From assembly GCA_964648365.1 (NCBI GenBank), contig CAZYLK010000128.1:1-18001 (forward strand): a stretch of 18,001 nucleotides of DNA, given 5' to 3'. How positions within the stretch are numbered: the first letter of the stretch is position 1; every line of letters begins with the position of its first letter. A program made the translations under genes and the position numbers. Under the pieces are notes generated by a model. It was not told the DNA's origin, did not search any database, and was given only the letters and a program-made list of their open reading frames with translations. Source of the stretch: SURF-32 sp964648365 (GTDB lineage: Bacteria; Planctomycetota; Phycisphaerae; UBA1845). Below are positions 1 through 7,302 of the stretch, piece after piece.

Positions 1-1257
<1,257 letters not shown>

Positions 1258-1269
<12 letters not shown>

Positions 1270-1375
1270 CGAATAACGAATTGGCGGAAGGCGCCGCAGA
1301 TCGGCGGCTTCCAGTTCGTGTCGGTGTCGCCGTTCGCGTTCTTCATTCGTTATTCGCCACTCGCCATTCGACATT
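1258..1375. repeat. Imperfect inverted repeat between miaB and clpS
   Basis: The left arm (1258-1281) reads AATGTCGAAT then AGCGAATAACGAAT. The reverse complement of the right arm (1345-1375) reads AATGTCGAAT, a 7-bp insert, then GGCGAATAACGAAT. The arms would pair with a 63-base loop. The left arm supplies the miaB stop codon and the right arm lies just upstream of the clpS ribosome binding site. Short AT-richer units of this type are scattered in intergenic DNA of some planctomycete genomes (recalled knowledge, not checked here). It could act as an mRNA hairpin between the two genes, or simply be a dispersed repeat. Confidence 0.7.
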
Positions 1376-1395
1376 TACCTGGGAGCCCCCACCCC

Positions 1396-1737
1396 ATGCC
1401 CGATGACGCGATCGCGACGTGTACAAGGCCGGACGAGAAGACGCGGGCCAGCCGCGACACGCGCCGCCTGCCGCCATACAGGATCATCCTGCTGGATGAC
1501 AACGACCACACCTACGAATACGTCATCGAGATGCTGGAAAAGCTGTTCTGCTGTACGAAGGAGCAGGCGTTCCTGCTGGCGGCCGAGGTGGACATGACCG
1601 GCAGCGTCGTCCTGGACACGACGACGAAGGAGCGGGCCGAGTTCAAGCAGCAGCAGATCCACGGATACGGCGCCGACTGGCGGCTCGCCCGCTGCGCCGG
1701 CAGCATGACCTGCTTGATCGAGCCGGTTGAGGACTAG
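1396..1737 (+). CDS. clpS: ATP-dependent Clp protease adaptor ClpS
   Basis: A 113-residue adaptor that binds N-degron substrates and delivers them to the ClpA/ClpC-ClpP protease in the cytoplasm. The start at 1396 is chosen because GGGAG (1381-1385) lies ten bases upstream and the ClpS fold begins at residue 27 (PPYRIILLDDNDHTYEYVIEML). The disordered N-terminus of about 25 residues is normal for the family. Aligned by eye to E. coli ClpS, the N34-D35-D36 pocket reads D34-D35-N36 and the pocket histidine H66 is D66 (EVDMTG). This variant fits the divergent ClpS group that I recall from planctomycetes. It starts 126 bases after miaB, and the inverted repeat lies between them. Whether it shares a transcript with miaB is unknown. 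Confidence 0.9.
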   Translation: MPDDAIATCTRPDEKTRASRDTRRLPPYRIILLDDNDHTYEYVIEMLEKLFCCTKEQAFLLAAEVDMTGSVVLDTTTKERAEFKQQQIHGYGADWRLARCAGSMTCLIEPVED

Positions 1738-1812
1738 ACAACGCGCATCCAGCGCACGGTCGCACGCGCCGCCGGTGAAGCCCGGCGGTGCCGGGGCAGG
1801 AGACAACCCACC

Positions 1813-1890
1813 ATGTACGGCGATTCCGTCATCCTGGCGTTTATGGTTCTGTTGATCATGACCATCCTTCTGAGCTTCACGGCCTCCTGA
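1813..1890 (+). CDS. Possible 25-residue single-pass membrane peptide
   Basis: A short reading frame coding MYGDSVILAFMVLLIMTILL and then five more residues before TGA. It has a short polar N-terminus (MYGDS) and one hydrophobic helix of about 17 residues (VILAFMVLLIMTILLSF). A purine-rich CAGGAGA (1796-1802) sits about ten bases upstream of the ATG and is a good ribosome binding site. It starts 75 bases after clpS on the same strand and could be co-transcribed with it. No family is recognised. Small membrane proteins of this size often modulate larger membrane complexes, but nothing here shows a partner. The combination of start, Shine-Dalgarno site and hydrophobic helix is the only support. 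Confidence 0.45.
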   Translation: MYGDSVILAFMVLLIMTILLSFTAS

Positions 1891-1997
1891 CGGACGCGGG
1901 GCCGCGGAGGACACGGACCTCGGCCGTCAGAACGTCCCGGGCGGGCATCCGTCCGGCCCGCGACGACCGGACGCGCCAGGGATCGCAGAAAGAAAGT

Positions 1998-2253
1998 GAG
2001 GCGCCGGCCATCCGGAAATCCGGACAGCCGACGCCTCCAAGCGGGAGCTTATCGGAACTCGGTCATGCTCTCCCCCATGACCGAGCTGGGTTCAGATAAG
2101 GCTCCGGCAGCGGCGCGGGTCGGGAGCGGGGGCGTCCCCGTGCCCTCACCCATTGACGGCGCCACCGACGCGCCGCGCTCGGAGCCTGTGTGCCCTGCGA
2201 CCGCGAGAGGCGTCTGCACGAGTCCGGACTCGGACTCCGTGCCCTCCCGTCGC
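1998..2253. other. Row of four stem-loops, candidate structured RNA
   Basis: Stem-loop 1 (1998-2037) has GAGGCG/CGCCTC, GGC/GCC and TCCGG/CCGGA stems closing an AAAT loop. Stem-loop 2 (2048-2100) has a perfect CTCGGTCATG/CATGACCGAG stem (2058-2067 with 2076-2085) plus outer CTTATC/GATAAG pairs. Stem-loop 3 (2101-2185) has GCTCCG/CGGAGC and CGGCGCG/CGCGCCG stems. Stem-loop 4 (2197-2253) has GAGTCCG/CGGACTC with a GACT loop (2220-2237), extended through GCAC/GTGC, GAGG/CCTC and GCGAC/GTCGC. Both strands could fold. I tried to match it to RNase P RNA, tmRNA, SRP RNA and 6S RNA and found none of their signature blocks. Dense stable pairing is easier to obtain in GC-rich DNA, so conservation is needed to call it an RNA gene. 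Confidence 0.4.
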
Positions 2254-2327
2254 GGCCGGGCGGAGCGTCTCCCCTGACAACTCCACCCTTTAAGTCTCAC
2301 AACTCACTCCGATCTAACACGGACTTC

Positions 2328-2345
2328 GAAAAAAAATATTTTTTC
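2328..2345. terminator. AT-rich palindrome, possible two-way terminator
   Basis: G-A8-T-A-T6-C contains a perfect 14-bp palindrome (2331-2344) in otherwise GC-rich DNA and sits between convergent transcription units. Either strand would carry a run of at least six U after an AT-only stem. The stem is weak, so a role as a terminator is only possible; it may equally be a DNA-bending or protein-binding site. Confidence 0.3.
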
Positions 2346-2482
2346 TTCAACGCTTTACAGGCCAATGATTTAAGGTCGGTCGCGACCGTGCGAGACCACC
2401 CGCGGCACGCGTCACAGCCGCGAGCCGGATCGGTCCGTCACCGGTCGATACGCCGGCGGAGCAGTTTGGTTCGACTTTTTTT

Positions 2483-3211
2483 TCAGCCCGGGCGGGTCGA
2501 GCGCGCCGCCTCGACCAGCGCAGCCACGGCCAGGGCGGCCGTCTCAATTCGGAGCGTGTAGTCGGCAAGCCGGACCGGCAGCAAGCCCCTCTCCGTGGCG
2601 ACCTGGCGCTCTTCGTCCGCCCAGCCCCCCTCCGGTCCGATCCAGACGGCGATCGCGGCGGCGTTTCGGGCGGCGGCGAGCGCTGCTGAAATGGGCTTCG
2701 CCCCGGCGTCGCCATCCGCGAGCCACGCGACGGTTTCGGTGGCCAGGGACAGTGAGTCCGCGAACGACATCGGGTCGTGAAGCGTCGGCAGGTAGGGCCG
2801 GCCGCACTGCTTGAGCGCTTCGGCGGCGCGGCGCCGCCACTTTGCCGCGATGGCCGGCCCGGCGCGCACGACGCAGCGCTGAGCCTCCAGCGGAACGAGC
2901 GCGGTGACGCCGAGTTCGACGCACTTCTCGACCAGGAAGCCCTGCCGTTGCGACCGGGGGGGCGCAACGATGAGCGTCAAGGCCGGGACGGGTCTGGGTC
3001 CGCATTCTGTGGGCGACGCGGCCTCGAGTTCCAGATGACGGCGGCGGGCGGATACGACGCGGGCCGGCGCCGCCCGGCCGGCGCCGTCAAAGAGGATCGC
3101 CGCGTCTCCAACGCGCAGGCGAAGGACGGAGAGGGCATGGTGCGACTCCTCCGCGTCGAGCGTAATAAGGCCCGCGCACAGTTGCGGACAGTAGAGTCTC
3201 GGGGCCGACAT
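2483..3211 (-). CDS. rsmE: 16S rRNA (uracil(1498)-N3)-methyltransferase RsmE
   Basis: Methylates N3 of U1498 in the decoding region of 16S rRNA using S-adenosylmethionine; SPOUT-fold cytoplasmic enzyme of normal length (242 residues). Visible family blocks are H24-H25 then VLRLRVGD in the N-terminal PUA-like domain, EKCVELGVTALVPLEAQRCV (residues 95-114), the SAM-loop block IGPEGGWADEE (191-201), and LRIETAALAVAAL (220-232). A longer frame extends to 3307, but homology begins at MSAPRLYCPQ, so 3211 is preferred. There is no Shine-Dalgarno site; a promoter-like pair lies immediately upstream, suggesting a very short or absent leader. It ends at an A/T run facing clpS. Confidence 0.92.
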   Translation of the reverse strand: MSAPRLYCPQLCAGLITLDAEESHHALSVLRLRVGDAAILFDGAGRAAPARVVSARRRHLELEAASPTECGPRPVPALTLIVAPPRSQRQGFLVEKCVELGVTALVPLEAQRCVVRAGPAIAAKWRRRAAEALKQCGRPYLPTLHDPMSFADSLSLATETVAWLADGDAGAKPISAALAAARNAAAIAVWIGPEGGWADEERQVATERGLLPVRLADYTLRIETAALAVAALVEAARSTRPG

Positions 3212-3220
3212 CGGCCGCGC

Positions 3221-3248
3221 ATTATGGGAAGCCGGGCGGGTCTTGCAA
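3221..3248 (-). promoter_or_regulatory. Putative rsmE promoter with near-leaderless start
   Basis: On the minus strand TTGCAA (3248-3243, 4/6 to the -35 consensus) and CATAAT (3226-3221, 5/6 to the -10 consensus) are 16 bases apart. Only nine bases separate the -10 box from the A of the chosen ATG, so transcription would start within a few bases of the start codon, in line with the missing Shine-Dalgarno site. Confidence 0.4.
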
Positions 3249-3513
3249 GGAACGGGGCGGGTCGCGCGCGGTCGTTTGGCCGGTCGCGATCCGGCATCGG
3301 GGGGCATCTCGTTGCGATCAACCGGGCGCCAGACGCGTCGGCGGTTCGCTCGCGCGCGGGTGAAGCGCCGGCGTCCCCCATCGCGGCGCGCGCTCGTTCC
3401 AAGCGCCCGCGGACAGGCTCGCGCGCGTTAAAAAAATCGCGCAACGACATGGCGAAACTTAAGTAGTGGCGCACCCCGTCCGATGAGGGGGCATCTATCG
3501 TGTCTTGGAAGTC

Positions 3514-3532
3514 GTTCCTTAAGGAACTTTTT
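3514..3532 (+). promoter_or_regulatory. Palindromic hairpin plus T-run in the leader of the orphan gene
   Basis: GTTCCTTAAGGAAC is a perfect 14-bp palindrome (3514-3527) followed at once by TTTTT (3528-3532) and then the AGGAG ribosome binding site (3533-3537). It resembles a minimal intrinsic terminator or attenuator placed directly before a start site. It could also end an upstream leader RNA or stabilise the 5' end of the mRNA. Confidence 0.45.
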
Positions 3533-3545
3533 AGGAGACAATTGC

Positions 3546-3992
3546 ATGGCGACATCCAACAGATCGAATGCGGGATGGTCCCGCGGCACGCGGACGAACA
3601 ACAGCCGGACCAGCTCGAGTCGCAAGACCACGCGCTGCGCCCCGGGCTACCAGTCGGTGTTCAACAACATCGACCAGAAGATCAGCTCATACCGGACGCT
3701 GGCCAACCAGACCTGCGGCTCGGCGAGCTACAAGCGTCCGTCCCCGACGACGCTGAGCAGCTTCGCCAACTGGGTCAACAAGGGCGCGATCGTCCACTGC
3801 TGCTCGGCAAACCAGATTTCGCGCTGGTGCAAGCAGCAGACCCCGTCCAACTCGCCGACGGCCGCCAAGAACGCCCTGACCAAGCGTTTCGGCAGCTCGA
3901 CGATCAAGGCGGTGTGCTGCGACAAGACCGGCAAGTACCTGATCGCGACTTCGCCGACGTGGAAGGGCAAGCCCTTCAACTTCCCGAAGTAG
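3546..3992 (+). CDS. Orphan small basic, cysteine-rich protein
   Basis: 148 residues, no signal peptide or membrane helix, so probably cytoplasmic. The start at 3546 is fixed by an excellent AGGAG site eight bases upstream. Residues 1-30 are Ser/Thr/Asn/Arg-rich and likely disordered. Residues 31-95 (CAPGYQSVFNNID onward, including FANWVNKGAIVHCC) look like a folded helical part. Seven cysteines are present (31, 57, 85, 86, 95, 124, 125), two pairs of them adjacent. The C-terminal third is Lys-rich (TKRFGSS, CCDKTGKYLI, WKGKPFNFPK). Codons are strongly biased to C- and G-ending forms, and an intrinsic terminator follows, so it looks like a well expressed single-gene unit. I do not recognise a family. 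A nucleic-acid-binding or metal-binding structural role would fit the charge and cysteines, but this is a guess. Confidence 0.8.
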   Translation: MATSNRSNAGWSRGTRTNNSRTSSSRKTTRCAPGYQSVFNNIDQKISSYRTLANQTCGSASYKRPSPTTLSSFANWVNKGAIVHCCSANQISRWCKQQTPSNSPTAAKNALTKRFGSSTIKAVCCDKTGKYLIATSPTWKGKPFNFPK

Positions 3993-4045
3993 CGACAGCC
4001 ACGCGGTCGCGGTAACGCAATCGCAACTGGTACAGAATGAAGAGG

Positions 4046-4077
4046 GCGGCCTTCGTCGGGGCCGCTTTCTTTGTTTT
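4046..4077 (+). terminator. Intrinsic terminator after the orphan gene
   Basis: A perfect GCGGCC/GGCCGC stem (4046-4051 with 4060-4065) with an eight-base loop is followed by a T-rich tract (TTTCTTTGTTTT, 4066-4077). It lies 53 bases after the stop codon of the 148-residue gene and is the clearest plus-strand terminator in the window. Confidence 0.8.
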
Positions 4078-4082
4078 GGGAA

Positions 4083-4151
4083 GGCACGGAGGCACGAAGG
4101 CACGAAGGGGGAGAAGGAAGGCACGGAGGCACATAGGCACGAAGGCACGAA
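4083..4151. repeat. 8-bp minisatellite, GGCACGAA type
   Basis: Three units (GGCACGGA, GGCACGAA, GGCACGAA; 4083-4106), a GGGGG-containing spacer of 13 bases, then four units (GGCACGGA, GGCACATA, GGCACGAA, GGCACGAA; 4120-4151). Both blocks end in GGGG, so the array looks like a duplicated block. It lies between the terminator of the orphan gene and the 3' end of the acetyltransferase gene. I recall similar GGCACGAAGGCACGGA arrays in intergenic DNA of planctomycetes. Reading frames through it on the minus strand give low-complexity VPSCLRAS-type peptides that should not be annotated. Confidence 0.85.
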
Positions 4152-4210
4152 GGGGCCAGGACGCGAGGGCGCGGAGAGGTGCGGGAACTGTGCTATGTGA
4201 CGTGGGTGGG

Positions 4211-4777
4211 TCAGGCGCGCCATTCGAGGCGGAGCATTCGCAGGCGGCGCGGCGGACGTCCGAATCGGTGGATTTCCTCGCAGACGATGTCGAAGCCGGC
4301 CCGCTTGTAACACTCGATGGCCGCCGTGTTATCCGGGCACACGATCAGTGAAACCCGCGCGGCCGCGCCATCGGTCATCGCACGCTTCAGCAGTTCGCTG
4401 ACCAATTGCACGCCCAGCCCGTTGCCGCGCAGGTCGCGGCGGATGATGACGTGACCGATCCACTGATGATGCGGATCGCGCTCCATCCGGTTCAACTCCG
4501 CATAGCCGATCAGATCGCCGGTGGTCGCGTCCGTCATCGCGAACGCCGACACGTTCGGCTGCATCCACGCGAGAACTTTGTCGACCGACAACGGCGGCAG
4601 CGTGGCCGGCGCGAGCCAGAGAAGTTCCTCGGGTGTCGTGACCCATGACGCGATCGTCGCGGCCTGTTCAAGCCGGAACGGTTCGACCCGAAACCCGATC
4701 CGACCGGTCGGGGTAGAGTCTGTGCCGATCGCGCCGGCACGCATCCCGGAGGTGGGTGGTTGGACGAAGCGGGTCAT
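4211..4777 (-). CDS. GNAT-family N-acetyltransferase
   Basis: 188 residues; transfers an acetyl group from acetyl-CoA to an unknown amine. The GNAT core is clear: WIGHVIIRRDLRGNGLGVQLVSELLKRAM carries the acetyl-CoA pyrophosphate loop RGNGLG (residues 117-122), and CPDNTAAIECYKRAGF (147-162) is the typical final helix/strand block. It resembles RimJ/RimL-like or aminoglycoside-type GNATs, but substrate cannot be told. A longer frame extends to 5224, but it runs antisense to the next gene and lacks homology. The 4777 start is supported by an extended -10 box whose predicted transcription start falls at the ATG. It ends 60 bases right of the minisatellite and is divergent from the lipoprotein isomerase gene. 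Confidence 0.85.
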   Translation of the reverse strand: MTRFVQPPTSGMRAGAIGTDSTPTGRIGFRVEPFRLEQAATIASWVTTPEELLWLAPATLPPLSVDKVLAWMQPNVSAFAMTDATTGDLIGYAELNRMERDPHHQWIGHVIIRRDLRGNGLGVQLVSELLKRAMTDGAAARVSLIVCPDNTAAIECYKRAGFDIVCEEIHRFGRPPRRLRMLRLEWRA

Positions 4778-4784
4778 CGCCGCC

Positions 4785-4793
4785 ACTATATCA
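4785..4793 (-). promoter_or_regulatory. Extended -10 promoter for the GNAT gene, leaderless
   Basis: On the minus strand the sequence reads TGATATAGT: a TGn extension and TATAGT, 5/6 to TATAAT. Seven bases separate it from the ATG, so the expected start of transcription is at or next to the A of the start codon. No good -35 box is seen, as is common with extended -10 promoters. Confidence 0.5.
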
Positions 4794-4991
4794 CCCCGGC
4801 CCCGTGCCGCGAGGTCCGATCGTGGCGTTCGGTCACGCACCTGGCATCGCTCTTCGTGGCCGCCTCGCTTGCGGGTCGCGCCCCTGTTCGCCATGATGCC
4901 GCGACTGGCGCGGCGGCGACCTCGTGATTCGCCGTCCGGGCGGATGCGCCGCCAGGTCGATGCGTCGAGTTCGCCCCGGACCCGCAAACCC

Positions 4992-6167
4992 ATGCCGGAC
5001 AGAACCGTCCCACTCACCCTTTCGCTGCTGCTCGCCGCCGGCGCGGCGCTGCCGGGCTGCGTCTCGGGCATCCGCAATCCATCGGCGCGGCAGTCGCGCG
5101 ACGATCGACCCGCCCCCGGGCGGCCGAGTTCGGTCAAGCCGACCTCCATCCGCGGCAGCGACCCGGACCCGCAGCACCGCCTGATGGTCAACGGTGAGCG
5201 CGTCACGGTGGATGACGTCATCAACCCGTTGCGGCCGGAGCTGCGTGCCCGTCGGCAGGCAATGCCGCCGGAGGACTACGGCCGTTACGTCACCGACGTG
5301 GCCGTGCAGGCGATGCGTGGACGCGTCGTGGACACGATTCTCTATCGCAAGGCGTCGGCACGGATGAGCCAGGCGGAGCGGGACATGCTGGAGTCTTTCG
5401 TCAACGCGGAGCTGCGCCGTCGCGTCACCTCGGTCGGCAACGGCACGCAGCATGAATACGAAAAGCTGCTGCACGCGCAGAATCGCACGCTTGACGATGA
5501 ACGCGATCAGATCCGCCGCCAGCTTACGGTGCAGCGCTACCTGCACCTGAACCTCATGCCTCGGGTCCAGGAGCCGACGCGGGCGGAGCTGCTGGCGCTG
5601 TACGAACGTGAAAAGGCGGAAGGCGCCCGCCCCGAGCGCCGGAAGATGCGGCTGATCGAAGTCCGGATGATGAACCATCTCGACCCGGCCACCGCCGATC
5701 CATCGCGAGCCGCACAGGCGGCCGCGCGCGACGCGGCGCGGGAAAAAGCCGAGCAGGCGTATCGACGCCTGCGCAGCGGCGAGCCGTTCGACGCCGTCGC
5801 GCGAGAACTGTCGGAGGGCATTCACGCCGCGGACGGCGGCGACTGGGGCTGGGTCGGCCGCGATTCATTGACCGAACGATGGAAAGCGGCGTGTGAGACG
5901 CTCTGGACGCTCGCGGCCGGCGGCGTCAGTGAAATTGTCGAGACGGCCGATGGCTTCTTCATCGTCCGATGCAGCGAAATCGAGCCAGCCTACGTGCCCG
6001 ACTTCGAGACCGTGCAGCCCCAACTGGTCGAACGGCACCGCGCCGAGAAGTACAACGACCTGATCAACGGTCTGATCGAGGACATGATCCGCAGCGCCCG
6101 GTTTGACCCGCCGGACATCGAGCCGTTTTTGAACGCGGTGATCGAGGCCGCCGCGGCGGTTGAATAG
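4992..6167 (+). CDS. Lipoprotein peptidyl-prolyl isomerase, parvulin type (SurA/PrsA-like)
   Basis: 391 residues. A lipoprotein-type signal (LTLSLLLAAGAALPGC) puts Cys23 as the likely lipidated residue, so the protein should be anchored in the periplasm. A proline-rich linker (about 24-60) is followed by a helical SurA-N-like segment (about 65-200, with VNGERVTVDDVINPL) and one parvulin rotamase domain (about 225-342: FDAVARELSEGIHAADGGDWGWVGRDSL then FFIVRCSEIEP). The C-terminal tail (345-391) is helical. The likely job is chaperoning or isomerising exported or outer-membrane proteins. The 4992 start is chosen because the signal peptide begins there; the frame is open further left, but antisense to the GNAT gene. 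No Shine-Dalgarno site is visible. The single rotamase domain is more PrsA-like than E. coli SurA, which has two. Confidence 0.87.
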   Translation: MPDRTVPLTLSLLLAAGAALPGCVSGIRNPSARQSRDDRPAPGRPSSVKPTSIRGSDPDPQHRLMVNGERVTVDDVINPLRPELRARRQAMPPEDYGRYVTDVAVQAMRGRVVDTILYRKASARMSQAERDMLESFVNAELRRRVTSVGNGTQHEYEKLLHAQNRTLDDERDQIRRQLTVQRYLHLNLMPRVQEPTRAELLALYEREKAEGARPERRKMRLIEVRMMNHLDPATADPSRAAQAAARDAAREKAEQAYRRLRSGEPFDAVARELSEGIHAADGGDWGWVGRDSLTERWKAACETLWTLAAGGVSEIVETADGFFIVRCSEIEPAYVPDFETVQPQLVERHRAEKYNDLINGLIEDMIRSARFDPPDIEPFLNAVIEAAAAVE

Positions 6168-6235
6168 CGGCCGTCCGCAAAGCGCTTCGTCAACGGGCGA
6201 CGGGCAACGACGCCGTATCCCAAATCCTTACTAAT

Positions 6236-6274
6236 GAAAAAGGGAGCGCAACGCCGCATCGGCGCCGCGCTCCC
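6236..6274 (-). terminator. Intrinsic terminator of the DUF3300-DUF2950 unit
   Basis: On the minus strand GGGAGCGC pairs perfectly with GCGCTCCC (6267-6274 with 6242-6249), with an inner CGCCG/CGGCG stem and a three-base loop, followed by TTTTT (6240-6236). It lies 55 bases after the DUF2950 stop codon, where an operon terminator is expected. It also separates this unit from the convergent isomerase gene. Confidence 0.85.
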
Positions 6275-6328
6275 CCCATTCCGAAACTGCATGACTCGAC
6301 GGGCGCGCATTGCGACCCGAGCCAGCGC

Positions 6329-7270
6329 TCAGTCGGTCGCATCCTCCGGCACGGCGGAAGGATGCCAGTCATCGTCGGGGTCGTACTTCGACATGGCGCC
6401 CGCGATCCGAGCCGTCATCTTGCCCAGATCCTTTTCGTAAACGACGCCGTCGTGATTGACGATGAAGGTCATGATGCCTGAACTGCCATACTCGGCCGGC
6501 CAGGCGACGGCCGCGAAGCCGCCGATCATCCTGCCGTTGATGACGTAGTCCGTCTCACCGCCCCGCGCGTTCCTGCCCTGTGCCTTCAACATGCGATAGC
6601 GATAGCCGTGGTAAGGCGTTGGCTCAGCACTCGACGAATCGCGGGCGTACCCCTCTTCGGTCGCCGTGGCGATCAGCGGCCCTAACGGGCTGGGGTCGTC
6701 GCCTTCCGCCACGGCCCAATAGAGGCCGTTGTACTCACCCGGGTCGCTCAGAAACTTCTGCGCGTACTGCGGCACGCCGCCGATGCGCAGATAAGCGTAC
6801 TCCCGTTGGGCATCCACGATGGCGAGGCAGACCTGGATGGTGTTCAGTTCGTTGCGGCCGATGCGTCGGGCGACGATCTCCTCTAGCCCGCGATCGGCGT
6901 CGAAGGCCCAGCCGTCGCGGCCCTTCACGATCGGAATCGGGAACGGCCACTTGTCCGCCCCGACCAGCAGCGTGGCGCTGTCGGGATCGTCGCGGACGAT
7001 CGAATGGTGTTCGTCATAGCCGGCGGTGAACTTTGCCAGGTCCGCCCTGTCTGAGACTGGATCGCCGGAACTGACCAGATCGGCCGCCCGCGAGCCGAGC
7101 ACGGGCGTCAGACCGTCGACGTCGCCCCCGCGCGTGGCGTCCGCCAGCGCGGCGGCCGCGGCGTCGGGTGAGTCGAAGTTTCTGGGCCGGGTGGTTGCGC
7201 AACCTGCGGCGGTAATCAACACCGCCAACGCCGGCAACAGCCGCGCGACGAGGAAAATACTCTGTCTCAT
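6329..7270 (-). CDS. DUF2950 family lipoprotein
   Basis: 313 residues of the DUF2950 family, of unknown function. A signal peptide ends in LITAAGC (Cys24), so a lipoprotein in the periplasm is likely; the lipobox is not perfect (Ala at -3). Family blocks are seen throughout: FDSPDAAAAALADA (32-45), VSSGDPVSDR (66-75), WPFPIP (108-113), RRIGRNELNTIQVC (135-148), VDAQREYAY (152-160), DPSPLGPLI (192-200), PYHGYRYRMLKAQG (219-232), and MIGGFAAVAWPAEYGSSGIMTFIVNHDGVVYEKDLG (248-283). Length fits the family. GGAG lies about ten bases before the ATG. It follows the DUF3300 gene by 32 bases in one operon and is followed by a terminator. The two families are known as gene neighbours, so they probably act together in the envelope. 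Confidence 0.93.
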   Translation of the reverse strand: MRQSIFLVARLLPALAVLITAAGCATTRPRNFDSPDAAAAALADATRGGDVDGLTPVLGSRAADLVSSGDPVSDRADLAKFTAGYDEHHSIVRDDPDSATLLVGADKWPFPIPIVKGRDGWAFDADRGLEEIVARRIGRNELNTIQVCLAIVDAQREYAYLRIGGVPQYAQKFLSDPGEYNGLYWAVAEGDDPSPLGPLIATATEEGYARDSSSAEPTPYHGYRYRMLKAQGRNARGGETDYVINGRMIGGFAAVAWPAEYGSSGIMTFIVNHDGVVYEKDLGKMTARIAGAMSKYDPDDDWHPSAVPEDATD

Positions 7271-7302
7271 CGGTATGAACTCCAGGGTTGATAACGTGTT
7301 GG

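Larger units (their letters stand above)
1891..2482. other. Gene-free, hairpin-rich region between convergent genes
   Basis: No convincing protein frame is seen in either strand over 592 bases; clpS and the small ORF come from the left and rsmE ends from the right. The left two thirds hold four consecutive stem-loops (listed separately). The right part is locally AT-rich (about 2280-2375), with a perfect A6-T-A-T6 palindrome at 2331-2344 and a perfect 12-bp palindrome CGGTCGCGACCG at 2377-2388. An eight-T run ends at the rsmE stop codon. It probably works as the terminator zone for both strands and may also hold an RNA gene. Confidence 0.6.
3212..3545. other. Divergent intergenic region between rsmE and the 148-residue orphan gene
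   Basis: A 334-base gap. It holds the putative rsmE promoter on its left side. In the middle is an A/T-rich core flanked by GCGCG/CGCGC (about 3424-3442) without a clear role. Near the right end is the palindrome and T-run that precede the ribosome binding site of the orphan gene. Long frames cross it on both strands, but they are extensions or antisense frames of rsmE with arginine- and proline-rich composition, and I do not regard them as genes. Confidence 0.5.

Noticed and set aside
1998..2253. The hairpin row as RNase P RNA, tmRNA, SRP RNA or 6S RNA
   Set aside because: None of the signature sequences of those RNAs was found on either strand, so no family name is given.
2049..2300. Minus-strand 83-codon frame in the hairpin-rich region
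   Set aside because: Low-complexity Gly/Ser/Arg composition, no ribosome binding site; the sequence is better explained by RNA-like pairing.
2777..3466. A 229-codon open frame on the plus strand over the rsmE start region
   Set aside because: Antisense to rsmE, Arg/Gly/Ala-rich, no ribosome binding site and no family.
2977..3555. A minus-strand frame upstream of and overlapping rsmE
   Set aside because: Overlaps rsmE in another frame and both start signals of the neighbouring genes; composition is that of an out-of-frame reading.
4083..4151. Possible CRISPR array
   Set aside because: Units are 8 bp and contiguous, without unique spacers of regular length; no cas genes nearby.
4521..4991. 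Upstream extension of the isomerase lipoprotein frame
   Set aside because: It is antisense to the GNAT gene, and a typical lipoprotein signal begins at 4992.
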